Assembly (NCBI RefSeq): GCF_002744175.1
Contig: NZ_NKHF01000043.1
Span: 1-64,000, forward strand
Reading direction: 5' to 3'
DNA from: Pseudoalteromonas piscicida
Lineage (GTDB): Bacteria > Pseudomonadota > Gammaproteobacteria > Enterobacterales > Alteromonadaceae
DNA length: 64,000 nucleotides
Under the pieces are notes generated by a model. It saw nothing but the letters and a program-made list of their open reading frames with translations. It searched no databases and was not told where the DNA came from. Positions 38,001 to 46,366 of the stretch are shown here, piece by piece (within the stretch, counting starts at the first letter, position 1; every line of letters begins with the position of its first letter). A program made the position numbers and the translations under genes.

Positions 38001-39274
38001 ACCTGAGCACGACCTTGCTGATCTGTCAGTACTGAACCTGAAGCAGGCTCAAGAGTGCCATAATCATCTACTTGAAATTGCAAGCGTTCATTCACCAAAG
38101 GCGTCCCTTCAAAGGTCAACTCTGCTGTCAGTAGCAAGGGTGAATTTCTTCCTACTGAGTTGCTAGCTTGACCATTCAAGTCCACGGCCGTCAGAGAGAC
38201 TTCATACGGATTCGTGACTACACCATCGCCTGCTGAGGTGAAATTCAACGTTTTGGTTGCGGACCCACCATCGCTGAAGCTTGCAGTGATTTGACCTGCG
38301 CCAGCAACTGCTGTTGCAGTAATCGTGACTTCTGCCACACCTTGTGCGTTTGTCAGCACTGCGCCAGATTCAGGGTCCATCGTCGACACCTGATCATTTT
38401 GAAATACGACTCGAGCCCCCTCTACCGGGTTACCGTCCAAGGTTAAAGTTGCGCTCACGGTTAACGGATTTGCTCGAGACAATTCACTGCTTTGAGCCCC
38501 GTCGCTATTAACTGACGTCATGGTGATCATGTAAGGGTTGCTAGGATCATCCCCACCATCGCCTGCAGAGGTAAAGTTAAATTCCGTAGTCTTAACAGTG
38601 CCATTTGACTCATATACCGCAGTGAGCTGACCTGCTCCAGCAATGCCTGTAGCATACAGAGTTACTGTTGCAACGCCCTCAGCATTTGTGAGTACGGCAC
38701 CTGACTCAGGCAATATAGTCGCAACTTGATCTATCTGAAATACGACTCTAGCACCTTCAATCAAAGCTCCTTTCTCTCTCACAACTACATTTACTTGCAA
38801 TGGTGAAGCTTTTGACAACATATTATTTCCAGCTGATGAACTCACTCCTAATTCGATTAGTCCTTCAGAATCAAACGTCAGTTGTCTTGAAATAGTATTA
38901 TTCTCTTGGCTGTAACTGGCAGTCAAGACACCTCTTCCCTCAGTTTCAGTGGCTTCAAGTGTTACTCTGGCTTTGCCATCATCACCTGTTGTTACTGTCA
39001 CTGAAGCAGAAGTATTGATACGAGAAACAGCATCTGTTTCAAAGGTTATCGTTGCGCCAGAGACCGGCGTGCCATTGTTGGTTAGCGTTGCAACGGCTTC
39101 TAACGGTTGAGATGGTGCTAAATTGCCAGACTTATTTTCGAAGCTTAAAGTTAATGAAAAACTATCTGTGGTATCACCACCGTTATTTGTGTCTTTTTGA
39201 ATACTACCGCCGCCACCGCAAGCGGTCAGTAAGAATGCAAGCATTATCATGCTAAAATAGCGCATCAAGGGCAT
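35015..39274 (-). CDS. Giant Ig-like-repeat lipoprotein (Big_1/invasin-type domains)
   Basis: A 1419-residue surface or periplasmic protein. The lipoprotein signal has lipobox LTACGGGGS (Cys at residue 19) followed by a Gly/Asn/Thr-rich linker. From about residue 40 come at least five successive modules of 95-110 residues with the pattern PL.V.A.L...G.P..G..V.F..D....L.P.SG.VLT...G.A.VT..AT...GAG..TA.Y, typical of bacterial Ig-like (Big_1) domains. More divergent modules follow. The C-terminal third carries Cys pairs and Asp/Asn-rich calcium-loop-like stretches (DTNENGRFDKKDC; DSNNNGLFDFDIDGDGNYEG). GGGAG lies 8 bases before ATG 39274. Probably an adhesin-like or matrix component; no catalytic domain is seen. 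Single-gene transcript. Confidence 0.82.
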   Translation of the reverse strand: MPLMRYFSMIMLAFLLTACGGGGSIQKDTNNGGDTTDSFSLTLSFENKSGNLAPSQPLEAVATLTNNGTPVSGATITFETDAVSRINTSASVTVTTGDDGKARVTLEATETEGRGVLTASYSQENNTISRQLTFDSEGLIELGVSSSAGNNMLSKASPLQVNVVVREKGALIEGARVVFQIDQVATILPESGAVLTNAEGVATVTLYATGIAGAGQLTAVYESNGTVKTTEFNFTSAGDGGDDPSNPYMITMTSVNSDGAQSSELSRANPLTVSATLTLDGNPVEGARVVFQNDQVSTMDPESGAVLTNAQGVAEVTITATAVAGAGQITASFSDGGSATKTLNFTSAGDGVVTNPYEVSLTAVDLNGQASNSVGRNSPLLLTAELTFEGTPLVNERLQFQVDDYGTLEPASGSVLTDQQGRAQVTLQATELVGAGRVTVNYSESQGNASQHFNFISEGSTSELFIALTSKNEQGEDSRELSTGTPLVVSAVLTKDGTPQANKIITFESDEFANLIPSSGRVLTDAQGIAQITMQVTSLAGAGQLIARYAEAGESAAQILNFSSLGDDKDNEIVIETSIIVDCPAGWESTRDQAQLDPVNAGCRVVNQINSNDNADIFVKVTSNQSTDGVAASLIRAETTLGAIQPATGTAITDDFGIALLKLQPGNQGGAGRVTVTSLDYDNTQDSLNFAVGVSQLSVDIKNGLELDPNDPNTGYVPLQAGGSTVIVVTLTDQDNQPITSSLDVEFSSFCSNQTPALAELDESVSTSNGTAKSTYIAKGCQGEDTISVTVVNGSQTITRTTTIEVETAQAQAIQFLPEEQGFERFIALPPGEGGIPTQSVLSFKLLDEDNRSISGARVDFKLSDDQGVASLTQVSGNTNSSGIVRTTVKSGVVPGPLVVTACLIPQSVIDTQGNNVTCWPEIASKCQADPNSDPRCPTDGSSLYVIPLGEQVYSVSSQLILSSGVTDQDSFSLSAGVFNPNALYYDGETVNLTLRFGDQFNQFSADGVAATILAEAGAVGSIDSTDTYECRTDNASCTVVWRSQGDRPFYGYEWGNRIGDIDGNPATHEGVAPRLSASLATEAERQSNTNWNCDPYFGKPAPCIGGMFRQKNASSADSVAEALRRVVMGGRVSILAYVKGQESFRDEESTLDGDGNVVTARRNGQFDVGEYRPEFDLTEAFIDTNENGRFDKKDCDSNADPDPCSPLGSATGGHDDVWIDSNNNGLFDFDIDGDGNYEGDGLYNGLLCSEAALAAGECSRELVNVFRKMELVMSGDDTFVRFAVAANDCSSTTALTLETSGSTGWCDVSVVDFSDPTNRAPVEVYVYLSDEFGNYPPAGTEIAVSTTNGEIDGGSVSATVPSSNSDRPFAFSFTIKPETSPNDSTSGQISLRVTYPERGSEDAKVIVLEPKVRVLDAG

Positions 39275-39445
39275 TCACCTATCTCCCTAGCTAAGTTAAT
39301 TTTATTATTGCTCAATAGTAACTCAATTTTAGCGATAAAATCACAATTTTTTATTAGATTAGGTAGATTTTCTGTCTTGAAATGCTGTTCATCTGCGCTA
39401 AGCCTGTTAAGCTTTACGGATTTTAAGATACATAGTGTTAGGACA

Positions 39446-40780
39446 ATGTCAGAAAATCAAAAAATGGGCCTAACGGCGCGCATTATGATAGGGATGGTAT
39501 TGGGCGTAGCGTTAGGCTTCGTCTTTCAAGCTATCCTCGGTGATAATAAAGAAATACTTATCCCTCTAGGGCTATTTGACCTGCCGGTTAAAGGCTTTTT
39601 TGTAGACGGTTTGTTCCATATCGGTGGTCAAATCTTTATTGCCAGCTTAAAAATGTTGGTTGTTCCTTTGGTGTTTATTTCATTGGTTTGTGGAACCTGT
39701 AGCCTGAGCGACCCGAAAAAACTAGGTCGTCTTGGTGGTAAATCAATCGGTTTATATCTCATTACAACCGCAATCGCTATCACAGTTGCAATTACACTGG
39801 CTTTACTTATAGCGCCAGGTGGTGGTGTTGAAGTACCAAGCACAGCATCATTCGATGCAAAGCAAGCCCCCACGCTAGTCCAAGTCATTATTAATATGTT
39901 CCCGACCAACCCAATCGACGCGATGGCGAGTGGAAACATGTTACAAATCATTGTTTTTGCATTGTTATTTGGTATAGCAATGGCATTAAGTGGTGATGCG
40001 GGCGCTCGCCTTGCTGCGGTATTTGAAGATTTAAATACGGTCGTACTAAAACTTGTTACACTACTGATGAACGTTGCGCCTTATGGTGTATTTTGTTTGA
40101 TGGCTAAATTATTTACCACTATCGATATGGGCTTAATTGTTGAGCTTGGTAAATATTTTATGGTGGTGTTAGTTGCCCTGCTGATCCACGCATTTATTAA
40201 CTATTCAATTCTGTTCAAGCTGCTAACTGGTTTGAGCCCGGTTGTTTTCTTGAAGAAAATGAAAGACGCTTGTATGTTTGCATTCAGTACTTCAAGCTCC
40301 AGCGCAACCATGCCGGTAACGTTAGAAACAGCGACGAAAAAGCTTGGCGCACATAACTCCGTTGCTTCGTTTACAGTACCTTTGGGCGCAACTATCAATA
40401 TGGATGGCACTGCAATCATGCAAGGTGTTGCCACCGTGTTTATTGCCCAAGTATTTGGTGTAGATCTTACCTTAAACGACTATTTAATGGTTGTGCTTAC
40501 CGCCACTCTCGCATCTGTTGGTACTGCTGGTGTTCCAGGTGTTGGACTCATTATGCTGGCAATGGTACTCAATCAGGTTGGGTTACCTGTTGAAGGTATC
40601 GCACTCATCATTGGTGTCGATAGATTGCTAGATATGACAAGAACAGCGGTTAATGTCACAGGTGACTGTATGGTTACTTGCGTGGTCGCTAAGTCAGAAA
40701 ACGAATTTGACGAAGACGTATTTAACGATCCTGATGCAGCAAGAGAGCTAGAGGAAACCACTTCGAAAAGAAATCTCTAG
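39446..40780 (+). CDS. Dicarboxylate/amino acid:cation symporter (SDF/DAACS family)
   Basis: A 444-residue inner-membrane symporter of the GltP/GltT/DctA family. Signatures are KMLVVPLVFISLVCG, the serine-rich hairpin AFSTSSSSATMPVTLE, and the substrate- and ion-binding regions VPLGATINMDGTAIMQ and GVDRLLDMTRTAVNVTGD. Eight helices and two re-entrant loops are expected. The start chosen is ATG 39446, preceded closely by TTAGGA; the frame is open to 39308, but the first 46 residues are poor in family likeness. GltP/SstT-like substrate (glutamate, aspartate or a C4-dicarboxylate) cannot be resolved. A hairpin terminator follows. Confidence 0.92.
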   Translation: MSENQKMGLTARIMIGMVLGVALGFVFQAILGDNKEILIPLGLFDLPVKGFFVDGLFHIGGQIFIASLKMLVVPLVFISLVCGTCSLSDPKKLGRLGGKSIGLYLITTAIAITVAITLALLIAPGGGVEVPSTASFDAKQAPTLVQVIINMFPTNPIDAMASGNMLQIIVFALLFGIAMALSGDAGARLAAVFEDLNTVVLKLVTLLMNVAPYGVFCLMAKLFTTIDMGLIVELGKYFMVVLVALLIHAFINYSILFKLLTGLSPVVFLKKMKDACMFAFSTSSSSATMPVTLETATKKLGAHNSVASFTVPLGATINMDGTAIMQGVATVFIAQVFGVDLTLNDYLMVVLTATLASVGTAGVPGVGLIMLAMVLNQVGLPVEGIALIIGVDRLLDMTRTAVNVTGDCMVTCVVAKSENEFDEDVFNDPDAARELEETTSKRNL

Positions 40781-40789
40781 ATTAGCTAA

Positions 40790-40822
40790 TTAGCGCAGTA
40801 ATCGTAATTGCTGCGCTAATTT
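40790..40822 (+). terminator. Hairpin terminator after the symporter
   Basis: TTAGCGCAG (40790-40798) and CTGCGCTAA (40811-40819) form a 9-bp stem. It can be extended inward by AAT/ATT and ends in TTT. Confidence 0.75.
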
Positions 40823-40959
40823 CGTGGCACAAGAATACCACCCTTCACTTGCTCTCAACACTATTTTTCCTCTAAGCCCTTAAGTTACACTCACTTGCAT
40901 TTCACCACACCCTAACTAACCTTGATAAACAAATAGCTCAGATTAAAGGAAAGTAATCT

Positions 40960-41602
40960 GTGAAACCAATTACGATAGTTATGGATGACCGAGAACCTCA
41001 AGGTATGTTATGTCTGCTCCAAAAACACCCGCAACTTAGAACATACAAAAATCGTTTAGCCTGTGGCGACTATCTTATTGACGACTGGCTGGTTGTTGAA
41101 AGAAAACACCTGAGGGATTTAGTAGTATCGATCATAGACAGCTGACTCTTTACCCAGTGCTAAAGGTTAGCAAACTCTAATACACTGCACTTATCATTAT
41201 TGAGGGCTGTGCAGCTGACCTGTCAAAGACTAGAGTTGACCGTAAAGTAGTGCTTGGGGCACTCGCTTGTGTAAGTTTGACTTTTGGTATACCAATACTT
41301 CGAACAACAACTCAAGAAGAAACAGTTAACCTCATGACATATTCAGCTCAACAACAGATTAAAAAACGTAACGACGCAATTGAGCGAAAAGGTTACAGAG
41401 CAAAAACACGATACGGTAAGCAGCTTTTCTTTTTACAAGGAATTCCGCATGTGGGGAGCAAACTTGCAAAAAAGCTACTCCATCATTTTGGTTCAATTGA
41501 AGCGCTAATAACAGCGAGCGATGCAGAACTCAGAGAAGTAGATAGAATTGGGCCGATATAGCACAGTCTATTCGCCAACTACTCACAACAAAAGTGTATT
41601 AA
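40960..41602 (+). pseudogene. Decayed ERCC4-domain nuclease with C-terminal HhH domain
   Basis: The first frame (GTG 40960 to TGA 41145) encodes an ERCC4/XPF-type nuclease start: IVMDDREPQ, CGDYLIDDW and VVERKHLRDLVVSIID, i.e. the conserved DRE...GDY...ERK residues. The continuation lies in another frame (LIIIEGCAADLSK, then ACVSLTFGIPILRTT, then FFLQGIPHVGSKLAKKLLHHFGS), ending in a helix-hairpin-helix domain. Three lesions are visible: a frameshift near 41142, an in-frame TAA at 41178-41180, and a second frameshift near 41555, after which the natural tail DIAQSIRQLLTTKVY and TAA follow. The order and lengths match an intact protein of about 210 residues, so this is a single decayed gene, not two small ones. 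Confidence 0.85.
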
Positions 41603-41630
41603 CTAACGGTATTTTATAAACCTCCTGAAA

Positions 41631-41648
41631 CCGCGCTATAAAGCGCGG
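41631..41648. terminator. Hairpin between the nuclease pseudogene and the TonB receptor
   Basis: CCGCGCT (41631-41637) and AGCGCGG (41642-41648) form a perfect 7-bp GC-rich stem with loop ATAA. It lies between two convergent genes. The T-tracts are short on both sides, so the strength is uncertain. Confidence 0.6.
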
Positions 41649-41673
41649 CTTTCATCTTAACAAACTTAACGTA

Positions 41674-44340
41674 TTAGAATTGATAAGCAAACTTCACGTA
41701 TGCTTGGCGACCAAGAATACTGTGAGTCTTGTTATCGATACCCATAGATTCTGACGGTGCCAGTGGTGCTTCTTCATTGAACAAATTAGATGCCCCTAAG
41801 GTCACTGTAAGCTTGTCCACACCAATGTAACTTACACTAGTATCAACCGTAGTCCACGAGTCGATTTCATATTTATTACCATCACTGTCTGCAAGGTCTT
41901 TATATGAATCAATGTAGTTTACGCTGATATTCGCTAACCAATCATTCTTAGCCCAGTCCATACCCGCAGTCCAACGGAATTGTGGGTGTTGGTATTCACC
42001 ATTTAAGTCTTCAGCCACATTAAAGGTATTACCTTGATCATCACTTTCAAAAGACTGCTCTTCAAAGTTAAGCGCATATGTCAGGTTGTAGTTAAACTTA
42101 AATTCACCCATATCACGAGTCGTCAGTGCATAGGCTAGATTAACATCAAAACCATCGGTTTCGCGGCCACCAATGTTAACAAAGGTGTCGTTAATAGACA
42201 GGATCCTACCCAGCGTACTACCTTGATTTGGTGCACGAACAACTAAATCAGGGTCCGTACCACAGCAATCCACTAGCTTCTGCGCACCTATTTTTTTGAT
42301 CAGATCTTCTTGGTCATAGTTCCAATAGTCAACACCAATACTGAAATCGTCCGTTGCTTGCCACACTACACCTAGGTTGTAGTTTTCAGACTCTTCAGGC
42401 TGAAGACTCTTGTTACCCGATACAATAGCAGTGTATTCATAAGGGCTACAGTCATCATCAGCGCCAGTTTGACGACAACGCTCACGGTCAATCACGCTTG
42501 GCGATTCGTCCGTTCTACCTAAGTGAAGCTGAACAAGAGAAGGCGCTCTAAATGCTGTCCCCCAAGAACCACGAACTACAAGACTGTCGAGCGGCGCCCA
42601 GCGGAATGCCACTTTTGGATCAGTCGTTGTACCAAAATCACTATAATCTTCATAACGTAGTGCCAGTTGCAGCTCTAATGTATCAAGCACAGGCACGCTA
42701 AATTCTGCAAATATAGCCGTATTATCACGGTCACCATTTGCTTGAGTGGCTTCGGTACCAAAGATTTCACCCCGGATATACTGGCTATCTGGGTTATCTT
42801 CTATCTTTTCATAGCGATGTTCAAAACCGAAAGCAGCAGCAACATAACCTGAGCTCAACTCAAATAATTCACCTGAAACCGTACCATCTAGTGACTGCAT
42901 TGTTGATGCACCGTACCGCGTAGTGGTAGTTTCAAAGAAAGCTAGTCCTGCTTCTGTGTTTGTGCTCGGCTCAAACGGGTTCCATAATCCTTCATCAATG
43001 GCTTGTTGTGCTCTCAACTTATTAGGAAAGCCATCAAATCCCTTTTCTACTGCGCTTGAACGAATAGCTGAATAAGCCACTTCCCAAGACCAAGCATTCC
43101 ATTCACCTCTAGCACCAAGCACCGCTCGGTAGTATTCAGAATCTACGTCTTTTTTACGGTTACCGATATCAACCGTACGACGTCGCATTGAAATATCTAC
43201 ACCATGTAAAAAGTGATCTGGGTCGTTAAATAGTGGATGGTTTGGATTACCACCACCCATAAATAGTTCGGTGAAGCTCGGACTACCCGCCCCTTGAATA
43301 AAGGTCGAAGAGTGCTGTGCTGAGATTTCAGCAAAGCCTTCTACACCATCCATGATTTCCTGTACGCCGTTATAGTTAAAACTGATACGCTCAGTAGAGG
43401 GCACTGCTGTCATATGCGGTGCATAGTCGTAGCGACAAAGGTTACCAATGTCGAGCGCAGGATCACATTTATCGTTACCCCAAACATCGGTAAAGGTTGT
43501 TTGTCTTACCTCTGTACCATCATCTTCAACGCGCACAACAGGTAAACCAGCCCATTGCTCATCAGTTAGCATGCTTCTTACAACTTCAATACTACCTGGA
43601 ACGCCTGCAGAGCTAAGCGAGTTATTACCGCCACGAAAGCGTTGATCAGCTGTTGCTGTATAGTCTCGGTCGGCATAAGTTAAGTGGCTGCGCTTGAAGT
43701 AGTCTAGTGAAAAGTTATGATGACCATTTTGTGTTGACGATCCCCAAAGCAGTGTGAAGTTTTGCTCATCTGCGCCACCATCTGCTGTATTAGATACTTT
43801 ACCGGCGACTTCAAAGCCATCAATATCATCGCGCAGGATAATATTAATAACCCCAGCTACCGCATCAGAACCGTAAGTTGCAGACGCACCATCTTTTAAA
43901 ATATCAATGCGTTTGACTGAAGAAACAGGAATGGTATTTAAGTCAACAAATGACGTTTCGATGTCTTTTGCAAAAGGACTCACTGCAACTCGGCGACCAT
44001 TGATTAAGACCAAAGTCGACGAAGCGCCAAGTCCTCGTAGCGCGACACTTGAGCCTCCGTTTGCGGTATCATCACTCGAGTTACCTTGTGTACTAAATGT
44101 ACCAGTTCCTGACACGGGTAGTTTTTGCAGCGCTCCAATCAGATCTGTTGAGCCTGTTGATGCTAGATCTGCAGCAGATAAACTTTGGATCGGTGATGGG
44201 CCTTCAAGGTCGGTTCTTTTGATGTGAGAGCCGGTTACCTCAATACGTTCAATTTGCTCCGATTCTTCCGCCTTAACTTGTTGATTCATGCCGATTAAAA
44301 CGGCAATAGAGAGTGCGCTAAGTGGTAATTTGTAGGTCAT
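41674..44340 (-). CDS. TonB-dependent receptor
   Basis: An 888-residue outer-membrane receptor. The signal peptide (KLPLSALSIAVLIGMNQQ, cleavage after VKA) leads to a TonB-box-like IERIEVTGSHIKR. The plug has VALRGLGASSTLVLINGRR and RIDILKDGASATYGSDAVAGVIN. A long barrel ends in the aromatic VKFAYQF. This VTGSHIKR and GLGASSTLVLINGRR class is the large group of marine receptors used for peptides, oligosaccharides or other nutrients rather than classic siderophores. No adjacent enzyme or transporter gene indicates the substrate, and no Fur box is apparent upstream. Single-gene transcript. Confidence 0.93.
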   Translation of the reverse strand: MTYKLPLSALSIAVLIGMNQQVKAEESEQIERIEVTGSHIKRTDLEGPSPIQSLSAADLASTGSTDLIGALQKLPVSGTGTFSTQGNSSDDTANGGSSVALRGLGASSTLVLINGRRVAVSPFAKDIETSFVDLNTIPVSSVKRIDILKDGASATYGSDAVAGVINIILRDDIDGFEVAGKVSNTADGGADEQNFTLLWGSSTQNGHHNFSLDYFKRSHLTYADRDYTATADQRFRGGNNSLSSAGVPGSIEVVRSMLTDEQWAGLPVVRVEDDGTEVRQTTFTDVWGNDKCDPALDIGNLCRYDYAPHMTAVPSTERISFNYNGVQEIMDGVEGFAEISAQHSSTFIQGAGSPSFTELFMGGGNPNHPLFNDPDHFLHGVDISMRRRTVDIGNRKKDVDSEYYRAVLGARGEWNAWSWEVAYSAIRSSAVEKGFDGFPNKLRAQQAIDEGLWNPFEPSTNTEAGLAFFETTTTRYGASTMQSLDGTVSGELFELSSGYVAAAFGFEHRYEKIEDNPDSQYIRGEIFGTEATQANGDRDNTAIFAEFSVPVLDTLELQLALRYEDYSDFGTTTDPKVAFRWAPLDSLVVRGSWGTAFRAPSLVQLHLGRTDESPSVIDRERCRQTGADDDCSPYEYTAIVSGNKSLQPEESENYNLGVVWQATDDFSIGVDYWNYDQEDLIKKIGAQKLVDCCGTDPDLVVRAPNQGSTLGRILSINDTFVNIGGRETDGFDVNLAYALTTRDMGEFKFNYNLTYALNFEEQSFESDDQGNTFNVAEDLNGEYQHPQFRWTAGMDWAKNDWLANISVNYIDSYKDLADSDGNKYEIDSWTTVDTSVSYIGVDKLTVTLGASNLFNEEAPLAPSESMGIDNKTHSILGRQAYVKFAYQF

Positions 44341-44649
44341 CCTGTTTCCCCTTAAGTTAATAATTACACTGTAGTTTTTTTAATAATCCAGTCATTATTA
44401 ACACACCAAAGCAACTTTAACAACGCATTTATTTAACAATAAGTTTCCATTTAAGGGGCGTACTAACAAGAAAGTACGCTGAATGGGTAGCACCATTCAA
44501 TAACTCAGAATATTGCAAAAATAGAGAAGATAAGGGATCGGGGAAGATTTCAGGTTGAACTGTTACGGTGAATGAAGGCGTTATAAATAACTTAAAAAAT
44601 ATAGTGTGTGAATTAAGTTGTTACAAACGCCTTCGCGACTAGCTTGCAA
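44341..44649. other. Non-coding spacer upstream of the TonB receptor (309 bp)
   Basis: AT-rich spacer that should contain the receptor promoter (leftward) and the 3' end region of the DUF2987-like gene. Near the receptor start TTAATAAT occurs on the plus strand and its complement ATTATTAA 30 bases further on (about 44357-44399), a possible loose operator. No small gene or Fur-type site was found. Confidence 0.5.
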
Positions 44650-45303
44650 TTATAGGGCAAGCCAAGGCTGCACTGACTTTATATCCGAAGTATCAGCAAA
44701 ATGCGTAGTGTCATCTTGCCAAGTTGCGGGGATCGTTATTTCACACACGGTTGAGGCACATTGAGTGATTTCACCATCAGGCTCAAGGCTACTATCCCAA
44801 GTTACGATAACCCCTTTTTGATCGGGGAGTAAAAACGATAGTAAATGTTTTACAAAAAAACCGGACAAGTCAGCAAGTAATGTTTCAAACTCAACCTGCA
44901 TTTTGTAGATATCTGCTTTTGTTACCGCTTCAGTATTAAAAAGCTCAGCTTCAATCTGCATTTTTAATTGGCAATTGGTGTTTTGGCCGAGTGTGTCGAT
45001 CACCACTTTTGCTTTGTCCTTATCTAATGTTTTGTCAAACGGTAGTAACAGCTGACCTTCCTCTGTGTAGGACAACGCAAAGCTGGCTTCTTCAGTAACA
45101 ATATTCCCTGAGCTCACCTTACACGGCTGCATACTCAGCGTATCGACTAAATAAAAACCAACACGAGCAAATTCAAACTCTCCTTTATTTACTACTTTTA
45201 ATCGATCATAAAAGCTGTCATAAGCAAAGGTCACAGTGTTTGCTGAGGCAAAAGTGCTCCATAAAGCGACTAAAAAGGTGAGTATTATTTTATTCTTCAT
45301 CAA
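44650..45303 (-). CDS. Secreted DUF2987-like protein
   Basis: A 217-residue exported protein. The signal peptide (KNKIILTFLVALWSTFASA, cleavage before NTV) is followed by a beta-rich domain with YDSFYDRLKVVNKGEFEFARVGFYL. Cys residues are present in several places (PCKVS, NCQLK, QCASTVCEI). The pattern resembles the DUF2987 family of marine gammaproteobacteria, of unknown function. It overlaps the 3' end of the Bax-like gene by 14 bases, suggesting coupled translation in a two-gene operon. Confidence 0.6.
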   Translation of the reverse strand: MMKNKIILTFLVALWSTFASANTVTFAYDSFYDRLKVVNKGEFEFARVGFYLVDTLSMQPCKVSSGNIVTEEASFALSYTEEGQLLLPFDKTLDKDKAKVVIDTLGQNTNCQLKMQIEAELFNTEAVTKADIYKMQVEFETLLADLSGFFVKHLLSFLLPDQKGVIVTWDSSLEPDGEITQCASTVCEITIPATWQDDTTHFADTSDIKSVQPWLAL

Positions 45304-46111
45304 AATACGCTCTGTTGTGTCTGATCATATCGTTAAGCTCGGTGATGTAGTCCTCACCACGTTCTGAATAATTCAGTAGTCCAGCAGTCAAAGCCGTTGC
45401 CTCAATAGGTGCTTTTTGCGCTCTAAGATTGGCGCGCACACTTCTTAATTCCCGATACGCATCATGGGTATTGATATTCCTAAAATAGGATTTCACCGCA
45501 GCTCGCACAGACTGGAACGCTCTTACTTCGTGATCGGCCGCATCTGCTCGACGTCTCGGAACCATACCGCAGCCTTTGGTATAACACCACTGACCAAAAA
45601 AGTTAAGCCCTATTCTCGCAAACCTTGACGTACCCCATGCAGACTCGTTTGCTGCCTGCATTAGCGCCAACTCTTTTGGAATAATATCAACTCGTCGTAA
45701 TGCCTGTTTTAGCGAGGCTTCATCAATTGCCTGCTCCTTTAGACCGTACTTAGCAAAAATAACCCCTATTTTCTCAGTTTGTTTACGCGTCAGCGTCTCA
45801 TCAAACTGCAACATCATTAGAGCAATATCAAGTGTTGCGCGCTGCTCTAAGATCAGCTTATTTTCAGCCTCGACATGCGGCTTAATAAAATCAAAAAAAG
45901 CCTTCTTTTTTTCTTTTACATCACTGAACGATGAAAAATCTGGCAGTTTAACGTTATGAAGTGGCTTTTCAGGCACTCTCGGTGCTACCTGAGTTTCCTC
46001 TTCCTCTTTATCTACCACAGAGATTGGCGTCGTCTCATCCTGTATAAAGGGATAGATCAGTGCCCAAATCGTCACTAGAGCAACAATTATTTTAATCAAT
46101 TTAGCTTGCAT
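45290..46111 (-). CDS. Bax-like glucosaminidase-domain protein
   Basis: A 273-residue protein with an N-terminal membrane anchor or signal (KLIKIIVALVTIWALIYPF), a charged linker, and a C-terminal glucosaminidase-like (GH73-related) domain. The catalytic-region motif is ALMQAANESAWGTSRFARIGLNFFGQWCY. SYFRNINTHDAYRELR and LNYSERGEDYITEL are further family motifs. E. coli Bax is the nearest named relative; the likely role is peptidoglycan cleavage in the periplasm. It is the first gene of a pair with the DUF2987-like gene. Confidence 0.85.
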   Translation of the reverse strand: MQAKLIKIIVALVTIWALIYPFIQDETTPISVVDKEEEETQVAPRVPEKPLHNVKLPDFSSFSDVKEKKKAFFDFIKPHVEAENKLILEQRATLDIALMMLQFDETLTRKQTEKIGVIFAKYGLKEQAIDEASLKQALRRVDIIPKELALMQAANESAWGTSRFARIGLNFFGQWCYTKGCGMVPRRRADAADHEVRAFQSVRAAVKSYFRNINTHDAYRELRSVRANLRAQKAPIEATALTAGLLNYSERGEDYITELNDMIRHNRAYFDEE

Positions 46112-46366
46112 ACTTATCCTCGTATCGGCGTTGTTCTAAAAGCAGAGTCTTTTCCGTCAGTCTCGAAGAACTTTTCTTTAGCTCAACACAGCAATCAGGT
46201 TATCCTGTTACCATATACGTGTTGATTCGCTGAATGCGCCATAATTTACAGTATTCAAAAAATAGCGGCAGATAATAGCAAAAGCCGCCATTAAACGCGA
46301 ATTTTCGTTCAGTTATCGTACATAGTTTAGACGAGATCTTGAATTTAAGAAAAAGGAACACTTAGT

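Noticed and set aside
40960..41561. Two independent small genes
   Set aside because: They are consecutive parts of one ERCC4-HhH protein separated by frameshifts and a stop codon.
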